NCBI GenBank assembly: GCA_019637155.1
Contig: JAHBWE010000002.1
Span: forward strand, 434,001-498,000
Length of the DNA: 64,000 bases
DNA from: Labilithrix sp.
GTDB lineage: Bacteria > Myxococcota_A > Polyangia > Polyangiales > Polyangiaceae
Direction: 5' to 3'
The notes beneath the pieces are model-generated. The model saw nothing but the letters and a program-made list of their open reading frames with translations, ran no database searches and was not told the origin of the DNA. The position numbers and the translations under genes are program-made. This document shows positions 16,613 through 27,400 of the stretch, in pieces; within the stretch, counting starts at the first letter, position 1; each line of letters starts with the position of its first letter.

Positions 16613-19600
16613 ATGCACGACACCCCGTCCACGCGCTCCGTTCTCACCGTCCTCACCAAGCTGCGCTTGCTCGAGCTCGCCCGCGATCTCGAGGTGGCGG
16701 TCCCGGCGGGCAAGAAGGAGCTTCAGGTCGACGGGCTCCTCGCGTCGGGTCGGCTCGCGTTTCGCGGGATCGTCGAGCGCCTCGGGCGCGACGAGCTCCG
16801 CGCGGTGTGCGCCGCGCACGGTCTCTCGGCGTCGTCGCGCTCGCGCACCGAGCTCGCGGGCTCGCTCTTGGAGGCGCACGGCAACGTCGACACGGTGCCG
16901 CCGAAGCCGCTCTTCGCGAGCCGAGCCGAGGAGCGCTGGCTCCCGCGCGAGCGCGACATCGTCCTCGTACGGCGCCGCCAGTGGCTCGTGGAGCGCGTCG
17001 CGCGCGGCGGCGAGGACGAGGCGACGCGCGTGTCGCTCGTGTGCCTCGACGACGACAACGCGGGGCAGACGCTCGACGTCCTCTGGGAGATCGAGCTCGG
17101 CGCGCAGGTGATTCAGCCCGAGACGAAGGGGCTCGGCGAGGTCTCCGGCTTCGATTCGCCGCACGCGTTCGGGTCCTACCTCCTCGCGCTGCGCTGGAAC
17201 CTCGTCACCGCGACCGACGCGCGCCTCTTCCAGTCGCCGTTTCGGGCCGGCATCAAGATCCTGACCCACCAGCTCACGCCGCTCCGCAAGGCGCTCGCGC
17301 TCCCACGCGCGAACCTCTTTATCGCGGATGACGTTGGATTGGGTAAAACCATCGAAGCCGGTCTCGTGCTCTCCGAGCTCGTGCTCCGGCAGCGCGTCGA
17401 TTTCGCGCTCATCGTGTGCCCCGCGTCGGTGGCCGTGCAGTGGCAGGGCGAGATGGAGCGGCGGTTCGGCCTTCGCTTCGAGATCTTCTCGCGCGCGTTC
17501 GTCGCCGCGAGCCATCGCGAGCGCGGGTTCGCGGTGCCGCCGTGGAGCACGTTCCACCGCTTCATCATCACGTACCAGACGTTGCGGCGTCCGGAGTACC
17601 TCGAGCCTCTCCTGCAACAGCTCGGAGAGCGCGCGCGCAAGTCGCTCCTGATCCTCGACGAGGCGCACTCGGCCGCGCCGGCGACGGCGAGCGCTTACGC
17701 GGTCGACTCGAACACGACGAAGGTGGTTCGCGAGCTCGCGCGCCGGTTCGACAACCGCCTCTTCCTCTCCGCGACGCCGCACAACGGCCACTCGAACTCC
17801 TTCGCCGCGCTGCTCGAGATCCTCGACCCGCAGCGGTTCACGCGGACGCGTTCTCCCGGCGATCCCTCGGCGCTCGAGCCGGTCATGGTGCGCCGCCTCA
17901 AGTCGGATCTCCGCGCCCTCCCGAACACGGGGAGCTTCCCGGAGCGCCGGGTCGTCCGCCTCGCGGTGGGCAGCCCCGATACTCCCGAGGTCGTCCTCTC
18001 GTCGATGCTCGCGGAGTACACGGAGCTCGTCGCGCCCGAGCGCGGGCGCGGGCGCCTCGTCTTCGTGAACCTGCAGAAGCGGCTCCTCTCCAGCATCGCC
18101 GCCTTCGCGAGCACCCTCGAGGTCCACGCGGAGAGCGCGACGGGGAAGAAGGTCGTGGCGCTCGGCGCGGAGGACGAGCCTGGCGAGGACGAGCGCGACG
18201 ACGAACCGTACGGCGAGGACGACGAGACCGAGAACGCGCGCCTCGCGAGCGAGGTGCGCCAGGCGACACGAGCGCTCGGAGAGCGCGCCGCGGGCGAGCG
18301 TCCGCGCGAGCTCCTCGCGTCGATGCGCGCGCTCGCGGGCACGCACGCCCGCGCGCCCGACGAGAAGATGAAGGCGCTCCGCACGTGGATCGCCGAGCAC
18401 CAGTGCGCGGCGGTCGCGCTCGATCCCGAGGCGCGGCGGAAGGCGCCTGCCACGGCGCGGCGGTGGACGGACACGCGCGTCATCGTGTTCACCGAGTACG
18501 CCGATACGAAGAACGCGATCGTGCGCTACCTGCGCGCCGCCGCGGACGGCACCGACGGCGGGGAGGACCGCGTCCTCGAGCTCGCGGGCGGGATCGGCGA
18601 CGAGCGGCGCGACGCGATCCAGCGGGCCTTCAACGGCCCGCCCGCCGAGCACCCCGTCCGCGTCCTCGTCTGCACCGACGCGGCGCGCGAGGGCCTGAAC
18701 CTCCAAGCGTACTGCGCCGACCTGTTTCACGTCGACGTTCCTTGGAACCCGGGGCGGATGGAGCAGCGGAACGGACGCATCGATCGCACGCTCCAGCCGG
18801 CGGAGACCGTGCGCTGTCACTACTTCGTCTACCCCGATCGCGCGGAGGACCGCGTCCTCGAGGTCCTCGTCGAGAAGGTGCAGACGATCGAGAAGGAGCT
18901 CGGCTCCCTCGGCGCGGTCATCGCGGAGGAGCTCGGCACGACGCTCGCGCGCGGCATCGGCAAAGGCACGCGCGAGGCGCTCGACGCGGCCGGGAGCCCG
19001 GCGCGACGATCGAAGATCCGCGCCGAGCTCGAGAGCGCGCGCGGGATCGATCGCCTGCGCGCCGAGATCGACGAGGCGGGCTCCATCCTCAAGAGCTCGC
19101 GGAAGCTGCTCGCGTTCCAGCCCGAGCTGCTCCGTCGCGTGCTCGACGAGGGGCTCGCCCTCGCGGGGGCCGGTCCGCTCACGCCTCTCCCGGCGGAGGG
19201 GGACGGCCCGGCGCGCTTCGCGCTCCCGGAGCTGCCGGAGTCGTGGACGCCGGTCGTCGACGGCATGCGTCCGGCGCGCGGCGCGGACGAGCCGGAGCAC
19301 GTCTGGCGGAGGCGTCCACCTCGGCCGGTGGTGCTCGAGGCCCCGGAGGTGTGGAGCGACAGCACGGTGCACGTCCACCTCGAGCACCCGTTCGTGCAGC
19401 GCATCCTCACGCGGTTCCGGGCGCAGGGCTTCTCTGCGCACGATCTCTCGCGCGTCACCGTCTTGCCGACGCGCGCCGACGACGAGGTGCGCGCGGTCGC
19501 GATCGGACGCCTCTCGCTCTTCGGTCCACGCGCGACGCGCCTTCACGACGAGCTCGTCGTCGTCGCCGCGCCCTGGTTCGAGTCCGCGCGCGACGGACAC

Positions 19601-20104
19601 CTCGTGCCGCGCTCGGCGAAGGAGGACGCCGAGGCGGTGCGTGACATCGAGTCCGCGCTGCTCGCGCTGCCGGCGGGGAGATCGAAGAAGCACGAGGCGC
19701 TCGAGCGCTCGCTCGTCCCGCACGCGGCGAAGGACTTCGCCGCCCTATGGCGCTTCGTGACGGAGGAGGCCGACGCACGCGCGCTCGCCGCGGAGCAGAA
19801 GCTCAAGGCGCGCGCGCGGGAAGAGGCGACCGCGCTCTCGAAGATCCTGGAGGCGCAGCGGACGACGCTCGAGCGCGAGCTCGCGGGGCGGCAGCTCACG
19901 CTCGATCTCGCGCCGGGGGATCGCGACGCGGAGAAGCAGCGGGATCAATGGGAGGCCGATCGACGGCACCTCGAGCGGCGGCGGCGCGAGCTCGAGAAGG
20001 AGCGGGAGGAGGAGCCGCGCGCGCTGGAGGCGCTCTACGCGGTGGCGAGGAGACGTCTCGTGCCCGTCGGTCTCGTGTATCTGTGGCCGGAGACGCGCGG
20101 ATGA
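16613..20104 (+). CDS. drmD: DISARM protein DrmD, SNF2-type helicase
   Basis: This is an 1163-residue SNF2/RapA-like helicase. Motif I is DDVGLGKT at residues 239-246, motif II DEAH at 349-352, motif III SATPH at 386-390 and motif VI QRNGRIDR at 718-725. The last 400 residues include a charged coiled-coil stretch (AEQKLKARAREEATALSKI to about the end). DrmD is the gene that defines class 1 DISARM, where it precedes the adenine methylase. It overlaps drmMI by ATGA. In the known system the helicases and methylase limit entry or processing of unmodified phage DNA. The Walker A stretch uses unusual codons for this genome (GTT, GGA, TTG, GGT, AAA). Confidence 0.93.
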   Translation: MHDTPSTRSVLTVLTKLRLLELARDLEVAVPAGKKELQVDGLLASGRLAFRGIVERLGRDELRAVCAAHGLSASSRSRTELAGSLLEAHGNVDTVPPKPLFASRAEERWLPRERDIVLVRRRQWLVERVARGGEDEATRVSLVCLDDDNAGQTLDVLWEIELGAQVIQPETKGLGEVSGFDSPHAFGSYLLALRWNLVTATDARLFQSPFRAGIKILTHQLTPLRKALALPRANLFIADDVGLGKTIEAGLVLSELVLRQRVDFALIVCPASVAVQWQGEMERRFGLRFEIFSRAFVAASHRERGFAVPPWSTFHRFIITYQTLRRPEYLEPLLQQLGERARKSLLILDEAHSAAPATASAYAVDSNTTKVVRELARRFDNRLFLSATPHNGHSNSFAALLEILDPQRFTRTRSPGDPSALEPVMVRRLKSDLRALPNTGSFPERRVVRLAVGSPDTPEVVLSSMLAEYTELVAPERGRGRLVFVNLQKRLLSSIAAFASTLEVHAESATGKKVVALGAEDEPGEDERDDEPYGEDDETENARLASEVRQATRALGERAAGERPRELLASMRALAGTHARAPDEKMKALRTWIAEHQCAAVALDPEARRKAPATARRWTDTRVIVFTEYADTKNAIVRYLRAAADGTDGGEDRVLELAGGIGDERRDAIQRAFNGPPAEHPVRVLVCTDAAREGLNLQAYCADLFHVDVPWNPGRMEQRNGRIDRTLQPAETVRCHYFVYPDRAEDRVLEVLVEKVQTIEKELGSLGAVIAEELGTTLARGIGKGTREALDAAGSPARRSKIRAELESARGIDRLRAEIDEAGSILKSSRKLLAFQPELLRRVLDEGLALAGAGPLTPLPAEGDGPARFALPELPESWTPVVDGMRPARGADEPEHVWRRRPPRPVVLEAPEVWSDSTVHVHLEHPFVQRILTRFRAQGFSAHDLSRVTVLPTRADDEVRAVAIGRLSLFGPRATRLHDELVVVAAPWFESARDGHLVPRSAKEDAEAVRDIESALLALPAGRSKKHEALERSLVPHAAKDFAALWRFVTEEADARALAAEQKLKARAREEATALSKILEAQRTTLERELAGRQLTLDLAPGDRDAEKQRDQWEADRRHLERRRRELEKEREEEPRALEALYAVARRRLVPVGLVYLWPETRG

Positions 20105-23100
20105 GCACGACGGAGCGACGTTTCCACGAGACGTGGATGGGCATGGTCCAGCCGATCGAGGGCCTCGTCGTGAGCGTGCCGGTCCTCGTCGACGCGGACA
20201 TCGCCGCGAGGAGACCGCCCGAGCTCCACGAGCGCTTCCGCGCGGAGCACGTCGTGACGCGCGACGGCGGGACGCCGGAGCTCGCGAGCGTGCGCGCCTT
20301 CGTCGAGGACGCCCTCGAGCTCGGCGCCGATCTCCGCGACGACGATCCGCCGGAGGACCTCGCGGTGTACCTCCCGGAGGGCAGCGAGACCATCCGCGCG
20401 ACGTGGGCGCTCCGTCGTCCCGAGGTCGTGGCGGGAGCGTGCCACGAGCGTTACCAGCTCCTCGCGTGGGAGCTGCCGTCGTCGATCGAGCTCGATCGTC
20501 CCGACGAGCGCGCTGGGGTCTGGGCGTACCCGCCGCGCGCGAAGATGGATCGCCTCCTCCGCGCCACCGGCGTGCCGATCGGGCTCCTCACGAACGGGCG
20601 CGTCGTGCGCCTCGTCTACGCCCCTCCGGGCGAGTCGACGGGGGCGATCACGTTCCGCGTCGCCGACATGGCGAAGGTCGACGGGCGGCCGATCCTCGAT
20701 GCGCTCGTGATGTTGCTCCACGCGCGTCGCTTCGAGGGCGCCGGCGCGGGGCGCTCGCTGCCGGAGCTCCTCGCCGCGAGCCGCAGGATGCAGGCGGAGG
20801 TGAGCCGCGAGCTCGAGGCGCAGGTGAAGGCCGCGCTCGAGCGCCTGCTCCGCGGCTTCGAGGAGGCGGCGGAGCGTGACGGCTCGCCGCTCGTCGCGGA
20901 GGCGCTCGCGGACGGCACGCTCACGCAGGGGCTCCTTACGCTCCTGCTCCGCCTCGTCTTCGTGCTCTTCGCCGAGGATCGCGAGCTGCTCCCGATGGAG
21001 AGCATGCTCTACCGCGAGGGCATGAGCGTGCTCGGGCTCTTCGAGCGCCTGCAGGCCGACGCCGGGACGTATCCGGACGCGATGGGGCAGCGCTTCGGCG
21101 CGTACGGTCGTCTGGTCGCGCTCTTCCGCGCGGTCTTCCTCGGCGTCCGGCACGACGGCCTCGTCATGCCGCCGCGCTACGGCGATCTGTTCGATCCGCA
21201 TCGGTTCCCGTTCCTCGAGGGGTGGGGGCCGGCCGGCGGCGCGCCGATCACGCTGGCGGAGGACCGCGCGCGCGTGCGGATCCCCAGCGTCGACGACGGC
21301 TGCGTCTTCGACGTGCTCCGGCATCTGCTCTACCTGCGCCGCGAGCGGCTCTCGTACCGCGCGCTCGATGTCGAGCAAGTCGGCTCGGTGTACGAAGCGC
21401 TCCTCTCCTTCGAGGCGCGGCGCCTCGCGAGCCCGGCGGTGCGGCTCGGTCCGTACGGCGTCTGGATCGAGGTGGACGCGATCCTGAACGAGGAGCCGCG
21501 GACGCGCGCGAAGTGGCTGAAGGAGGCGACCGACCTGTCGGTCGCCAAGTGCGAGGCGATCGTGGCGGCAGTCGACGATTCGTCAAAATTGGATAAGTCG
21601 TCGTATGTGAATAATTCGTCTAAGAATGCGGGGGGGGGGGCGTTGTTGGCCTTCTCGGCGCTGGCCGCGTTCGTTGGAGCAGGCGATCGCGCGGAGGCCG
21701 GGCGCCTGGTGCTGCAGCCGGGAGCCGACCGCAAGCACACGAGCTCGCACTACACGCCGCGGAGCCTCTCCGAGCCCGTCGTAGAGAAGACGCTCCGGCC
21801 GCTCATCGCCGCGATGGGCGAGGCGCCGACGGCCGCGCAGATCCTGAGCCTGAAGGTCTGCGATCCGGCGATGGGGTCGGGCGCCTTCCTGGTCGCCGCG
21901 TGCCGGTTCCTCGCCGGCGAGCTCGTCGCCGCGTGGGCGCGCGAGGGGTCGGAGGCAGAGGCGCGCATCGTCGCGCACGGCGACCTCGTGACCCACGCGC
22001 GACGGATGGTCGCGCAGACATGTCTCTACGGGGTCGACAAGAACCCGTTCGCGGTCAGCCTCGGGAAGCTCTCGCTCTGGCTCGCGACGCTCGCGAAGGA
22101 CGAGCCGTTCACCTACCTCGATCATGCGCTCCGCTGCGGCGACTCGCTCGTCGGCCTCACGTTCGAGCAGATCGAGAAGTTCACGTGGGAGCCCGTCGCG
22201 CCGGCGGCGCCGAAGAAGGGCCAGCTCGAGCTCGATCTCTTTCGCGACGAGATCGCGTTCGCGCTGAAGGAGGCGCTCGCGGCGCGCCGGCGGATCGAGG
22301 CGCTCGCGTCCGAGCGATCGGCCGCGGCGCTGAAGGAGAAGGAGCGCGCGCTCGAGGACGCGACCGACGCCCTCGCGCGCGTGCGCCTCATCGGCGATCT
22401 CGTGGTCGGCGCGTTCTTCGCGCGCGACAAGCCGAAGGAGCGCGAGGCGGAGCGCGCGCGCCGCGAGGCGCTCGTGCGCGCGTGGCTCCACGCGGGCGGC
22501 CCGGTGCCGCCCGAGCTCGCCGATCTTGCGGAGGAGGCGCGCGCGAAGCTCCGGCCTTTCCATTGGGCGGTCGAGTTCCCGGAGGTCTTCTTCGCGGAGC
22601 GCGCCGATCCGCTCGAGCCCGGGGGCGCGAGCCGCGTCGCGTACGTGGACGCGTTCGTGGGGAACCCGCCGTTCCAGGGGAAGAACGGCATCCTGGCGTC
22701 CGGCGGTCCGGCGTACATCCCGTGGCTCCAGGTGCTGCACCCGGGGTCGCACGGCAACGCCGATCTCGTCGCGCATTTCTTCCGCCGCACGAACACGCTC
22801 CTCGGGACGCACGGCGCGGTCGGGCTCATCGCGACGAAGACGATCGCGCAGGGCGACACGCGCGCGACCGCGCTCCAGCCGCTCGTCGGAGCGGGGCTCG
22901 TCATCTACGACGCGACGCGGATCATGCCGTGGCCGGGCGAGGCGGCGGTCTCGGTGTCCGTCGTCCACCTCGCGAAGGGCAGCGTGATCGCGCACGTCGC
23001 GGAGCGGCGGCTCGACGGCGCGGTGGTGCCGTTCGTGAGCTCGCGCCTCCGCGCGGGCGCGGAGCGGCCCGATCCGGTGGTGCTCACGGACAACGCGGAC

Positions 23101-24168
23101 AAGAGCTTTCAGGGAAGCATCGTGCTCGGAATGGGCTTCACGCTCACGCCGGAGGAGCGCGCGGCGCTCGTGGCGAAGGACGCGCGGAACGCGGAGCGAA
23201 CGTTCCCGTACCTCGGCGGCGAGGAGGTGAACTCGAGCCCGACGCAGACGTTCGAGCGGTACGTCATCAACTTCGGGACGATGTCGCTCGAAGAGGCGGA
23301 GCGCTGGCCGGACCTGCTCTCGATCGTGCGAGAGAAGGTGAAGCCGGAGCGAGACAAGCTGGCCGACAACCCCGACGGCCGTACACGGAAAGCGAACTGG
23401 TGGCGGTTTGGGCGTCTGACGCCTGCACTGGAGCGCGCGATCGCTCCGCTCAAGCGATGTCTCGTGAACTCCCAGGTCACGAAGCACTTGGTCTTCGCGT
23501 TCCAGCCGACGAACCGCGTCTTCTCGCACACGCTCTATGCGTATCCCTTCGATGACTACTCGCGCTTCGCCGTCGTGCAGTCGCGCGTCCATGAAGGCTG
23601 GGCGAGACTCCTCTCCTCTTCGATGAAGGGAGACCTTCGCTATGCGCCGTCTGACTGTTTCTCGACGTTTCCGTTTCCCGCCTTCCGGTCGCTCGAAGGC
23701 CCCGGCAAGGGCTTCTACGAAGCGCGTGCCGAGTACATGCGCACGGAGAACGTCGGCCTCACGACGACCTACAACCGCCTGAAGGACCCCGACGTCGCCG
23801 ACGCGCGGATCGAGGAGCTCCGCGCGCTCACGCTCGCGATGGACCGCGCCGTGCTCGCCGCGTACGGCTGGAGCGACCTCGAGCCGCCGCCGTTCACGAC
23901 GCCGCGGACCGACGAAGAGAAGAAGGCCGCGTCGCTCTTCGAGGACACGGTCGTCGACCGCCTCTTCGCGCTCAACGCCGAGCGCGCCGCCGCGCAGGGC
24001 TCCGCGGTGAAGACCTCCGCGTCCGCGGCCGGCGATCCGGCGACCGACACCGCTCCGAAGAAGAAGCGCGCGGCGAAGCGTCCCGCTGCGCCGGCGCGCG
24101 AAACGGACACGGCGGGAACCGTGACGGGCCGAAAGCAGGCGACCGCAAAGAAGAAGGCCGTCTCGTGA
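20101..24168 (+). CDS. drmMI: DISARM adenine-N6 DNA methyltransferase DrmMI
   Basis: This is a 1355-residue Eco57I/BREX-PglX-like methylase. SAM motif I is CDPAMGSGAF at residues 587-596, followed by YGVDKNPFAVSLGKLSLWL. The amino-methylase motif IV is NPPF at 855-858. An N-terminal region of about 500 residues (type I/IIG-like, with LLTLLLRLVFVLFAEDRELL) comes before it, and a target-recognition region with a Lys/Ala-rich tail follows. It marks host adenines so that DISARM spares them. The start ATG lies in the stop of drmD. Residues 510-514 are encoded across 11 consecutive G (21630-21640) next to an AT-rich patch. A change of one G would shift the frame upstream of motif I. Confidence 0.93.
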   Translation: MSTTERRFHETWMGMVQPIEGLVVSVPVLVDADIAARRPPELHERFRAEHVVTRDGGTPELASVRAFVEDALELGADLRDDDPPEDLAVYLPEGSETIRATWALRRPEVVAGACHERYQLLAWELPSSIELDRPDERAGVWAYPPRAKMDRLLRATGVPIGLLTNGRVVRLVYAPPGESTGAITFRVADMAKVDGRPILDALVMLLHARRFEGAGAGRSLPELLAASRRMQAEVSRELEAQVKAALERLLRGFEEAAERDGSPLVAEALADGTLTQGLLTLLLRLVFVLFAEDRELLPMESMLYREGMSVLGLFERLQADAGTYPDAMGQRFGAYGRLVALFRAVFLGVRHDGLVMPPRYGDLFDPHRFPFLEGWGPAGGAPITLAEDRARVRIPSVDDGCVFDVLRHLLYLRRERLSYRALDVEQVGSVYEALLSFEARRLASPAVRLGPYGVWIEVDAILNEEPRTRAKWLKEATDLSVAKCEAIVAAVDDSSKLDKSSYVNNSSKNAGGGALLAFSALAAFVGAGDRAEAGRLVLQPGADRKHTSSHYTPRSLSEPVVEKTLRPLIAAMGEAPTAAQILSLKVCDPAMGSGAFLVAACRFLAGELVAAWAREGSEAEARIVAHGDLVTHARRMVAQTCLYGVDKNPFAVSLGKLSLWLATLAKDEPFTYLDHALRCGDSLVGLTFEQIEKFTWEPVAPAAPKKGQLELDLFRDEIAFALKEALAARRRIEALASERSAAALKEKERALEDATDALARVRLIGDLVVGAFFARDKPKEREAERARREALVRAWLHAGGPVPPELADLAEEARAKLRPFHWAVEFPEVFFAERADPLEPGGASRVAYVDAFVGNPPFQGKNGILASGGPAYIPWLQVLHPGSHGNADLVAHFFRRTNTLLGTHGAVGLIATKTIAQGDTRATALQPLVGAGLVIYDATRIMPWPGEAAVSVSVVHLAKGSVIAHVAERRLDGAVVPFVSSRLRAGAERPDPVVLTDNADKSFQGSIVLGMGFTLTPEERAALVAKDARNAERTFPYLGGEEVNSSPTQTFERYVINFGTMSLEEAERWPDLLSIVREKVKPERDKLADNPDGRTRKANWWRFGRLTPALERAIAPLKRCLVNSQVTKHLVFAFQPTNRVFSHTLYAYPFDDYSRFAVVQSRVHEGWARLLSSSMKGDLRYAPSDCFSTFPFPAFRSLEGPGKGFYEARAEYMRTENVGLTTTYNRLKDPDVADARIEELRALTLAMDRAVLAAYGWSDLEPPPFTTPRTDEEKKAASLFEDTVVDRLFALNAERAAAQGSAVKTSASAAGDPATDTAPKKKRAAKRPAAPARETDTAGTVTGRKQATAKKKAVS
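21586..21640 (+). repeat. AT-rich patch followed by an 11-G homopolymer inside drmMI
   Basis: From about 21586 to 21628 the sequence is unusually AT-rich for this window (caaaattggataagtcgtcg, atgtgaataattcg) and encodes Ser/Lys/Asn-rich residues. It ends at a run of 11 G at 21630-21640. The run keeps the frame open as given. Poly-G runs of this length are classical slippage sites, and also common places for sequencing error. Confidence 0.8.
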
Positions 24169-24469
24169 TCTCTCCGCCGGTCCTCCTCTCCACGTCACGC
24201 GAGCCCGGACCTTCGACGTGCGCCGCGCCTCCACCGCGCGGTCTCTCTTCTTGGGCATGCGAGCCTCCCCGGCATTTCGCGCGCGCCGCGTCTCCGATCC
24301 GAGTCCAGGTGCGGGCGCTCTCTCCCGTATCCCCCGAGCCTGTCCGGCCTTCGGTGCGTCCGAGCATGCATTCGCTGCGTTCGACGTGCGCGGCGCCTCC
24401 CGTCCCACGCCGCGCCGACCTCGCGGTCGCGCGAGGCGCGCCCCTCTTCTCACGAAGGAGCACGATGCG
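24169..24469 (+). promoter_or_regulatory. 301-bp spacer between drmMI and drmA
   Basis: This is the only real gap in the DISARM operon. It holds two 21-base copies of ttcgacgtgcgcNgcgcctcc (24212-24232 and 24380-24400, one mismatch, 168 bases apart). A 102-codon frame starts inside the drmMI stop and ends at the drmA start. Its predicted product is low-complexity and not recognisable, so I do not call it a gene. A good ribosome site (GAAGGAG, about 24454-24460) precedes the drmA ATG. The spacer may hold an internal promoter or attenuator for drmABC. Confidence 0.5.
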
Positions 24470-27400
24470 ATGAGCAGCGCTGTCCGCACCCACCTCGTCC
24501 ACGCCCTCGAGGCCGATCTCGTCGGCCCCTTCGACCCCGCGCACCCCGACGAGCTCCTCCCGCTCGCTCCCTCGCGCTGGTACGTCACCGGCTTCCTCGT
24601 CCCACCCGCCGCGCGCGAAGCCGAGGAGGAGCCCGAGGACGACGAGATGACCGCCGGCCCCGACGAAGACGACGTCGAGACCGGCGGCGCCGCCGACGAG
24701 ACCGCGCCGAAGCAGAAGGCGCTCCTCCCTTCGTCGGTCGGGCTCTCCGTGCTGCTCCCGCCAGGACCACCCAGCGACACGGTCGACGTCGAGCTCTCGT
24801 GGGCCGAGTACGCGCACGTTGAGGTCGCCAAGGCCGAGGGGAGGAAGCGCCCGAAGAAGGCGTTCAAGCGTGTCCCTCGTCCGCCCGTCGTCGTCCCGGT
24901 CCGCCTCGATCCGGACGTGCTCCGAAAGGGCGTCGACGTCACGGGCGCGCCCGGCATGCGCCTCACGGGCAAGCTCGAGACGACGTCGGACGTTCGCGGC
25001 CTCGATCCCGGCACGCGCGCGCTCGCGCTCTTCCTCGTCAACGATCGCGCCGTCGTCGATCCGAAGGACAAGTCCGAGCGTGAAGAGAAGATCGCGTTCC
25101 AGGTCGCGATGGAGATCCGCTTCGCCGCGGGCATCGTCGCGCGCACGAACCGAACCGGCGAAGGGGCCCGCGACTTCGACGATCGCGTCGCCGACCTCCA
25201 GTTCCGCGCGCGCTCGGAGTGCGGCGTCGGGCACGGCGTCTCCGTCGAGCCGAGCGGTCCAGAGGAGGGTGGCCGCGTGCCGGGCGTCCGCATCCGCTGG
25301 CTGCCGTGCGCGGTGGTCCGTCGCGTCGTGACGAACGACGACACCGGGCGTCCGATCGAAGTCCGGATGGAGCGGCTCGCCGAGCTCGGCAAGGGTGAGG
25401 ATCCGTTCGCGCTCTCCGCCGCGCTCTCGCCGATCGTCGAAGCGTATGGCGACTGGATCGCGACGCAGCGCGCGATCGTCGTCGGCTCGTCGGCCGACAC
25501 ACCGCGAGACGCGACGAAGCACGCGCTGATGGATCAGGCCGAACGCGCGCGAGGGCGCATGCGCGAGGGGATCGCGCGGCTCGAGAAGGACCAAGCCGCG
25601 CGGCTCGCCTTCGCGTGGACGAACGAGGCGATGGCGATGCAGGCGCGGAAGGCGCGCCCGAACGACGAGCCCCGCTGGCGCCTCTTCCAGCTCGCCTTCG
25701 TGCTCCAGTGCATCGAGGGCGTCGTCGACGACCAGCACGTCGATCGCGACGTGGTCGACCTCATCTTCTTCCCGACCGGCGGCGGCAAGACGGAGGCCTA
25801 CCTCGGCGTCATCGCCTTCACGCTCCTCCTGCGCCGGATCCGCGGCGCCTCGCGCCCCGATGGCGGCCTCGGCGTCGCGGTGCTCCTCCGCTACACGCTC
25901 CGCCTCCTCACGCTCGATCAGCTCGCGCGCGCCGCGCGCCTCGTCTGCGCGCTCGAGATCCTCCGCCGCGCCGATCCCGCGCGGCTCGGCGACGTACGCT
26001 TCGCGATCGGGCTCTGGGTCGGCAAGAGCGCGACCGCGAACACGTTCGCGGAGGTGAAGAAGAAGCTCGAGGAGTACAAGGCGTCCGTCGCGCGGAGCCC
26101 GCGCTCGCCGTTCCCGCTGACGCGGTGCCCGTGGTGCGACCGCCCGATCGACAAGGACAGCTTCCGTCTCGTCCCGAAGGACAAGCCCGCCGATGTCGTC
26201 GTCTCCTGCCTCGACCGTCGCGAATGCCCCTTCGGCGAGTCGCGATCGCCGGACGGGCTCCCCGTGCTCTTCGTCGACGAGCAGGTCTACGGCGAGCTCC
26301 CCGCGTTCCTCCTCGCCACGGTCGACAAGTTCGCGATGCTCCCGTGGCGCGGAGAGACCGGCCTCCTCTTCGGTCGCGCCACCGCGCGCAAGGAGCGCCG
26401 CTACTACGGGCCGCTCGCTCCGGCGCCGAAGGGCAGCGTCGTGCTCCCCGACGGTCTGCCGCCGCCGGAGCTCATCGTCCAGGATGAGCTGCATCTGATC
26501 TCGGGTCCGCTCGGGACGATGTGCGGGCTCTACGAAACCGCGATCGATGCGCTCGCGTCGCGACCTCCGCCGGCCGGCGCCGGGGGAGGTGCGCGCGTAC
26601 GGCGGCCCAAGGTCCTCGCGTCGACCGCGACGGTGCGGCGCGCCCGCGAGCAAGTGCGCGCCCTCTTCGGTCGCTCGATGGCGCTCTTCCCACCGCCTGG
26701 CGTGAACGAGGGCGACACGTTCTTCGCGAAGGTCGTCGACGACGAGGAGTCGGGCCGTCTCTACGTCGGCGTCGCGGCGACGGGGCGCCCGCTGAAGCAG
26801 ATCCTCATCCGCACCTACCTCGCGCTCCTCGCCGCCGCGCGCCACGAGTACGACGACTCCGGTCCGCCGAAGCAGACCGCGGACGCGTACATGACGCTCG
26901 CGGGCTACTTCAACAGCCTCCGCGAGCTCGGAGGAATGCGCCGCCTCGTCGACGACGACGTCCGCGCCCGCGCCTCCCGCATCGATGAGCGGAGGCCCGA
27001 CGATCATCCAGGACCGCATCCGTGGTTCGGGCGCCGGCCGGAGCTCCGCGAGCCCGTCGAGCTCACGAGCCGCGAGCCCACCGCCCGCATCGCGCAGTCG
27101 AAGGCGCGCCTCGAGGCGCCGTGGGCGACGGAGGAGGCGCGCGTCGACGTCCTCCTCGCGAGCAACATGATCTCCGTCGGCGTCGACATCGATCGCCTCG
27201 GCGTCATGGTCGTCGCCGGCCAGCCGAAGACGACGAGCGAGTACATCCAGGCCTCGAGCCGCGTCGGGCGCAAGGTGGAGTATCCCGGGCTCGTCGTCAC
27301 CTGCTTCAACATGGGCAAGCCGCGCGATCGCTCTCACTACGAGCGCTTCCGCACCTACCACGAGTGCTTCTATCGCTTCGTCGAGGCGCAGAGCCTCACG

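Noticed and set aside
24165..24473. A 102-codon frame in the drmMI-drmA spacer
   Set aside because: It overlaps the drmMI stop and the drmA start, has no own ribosome site seen, and gives a Pro/Ser/Ala-rich product without likeness to a protein.
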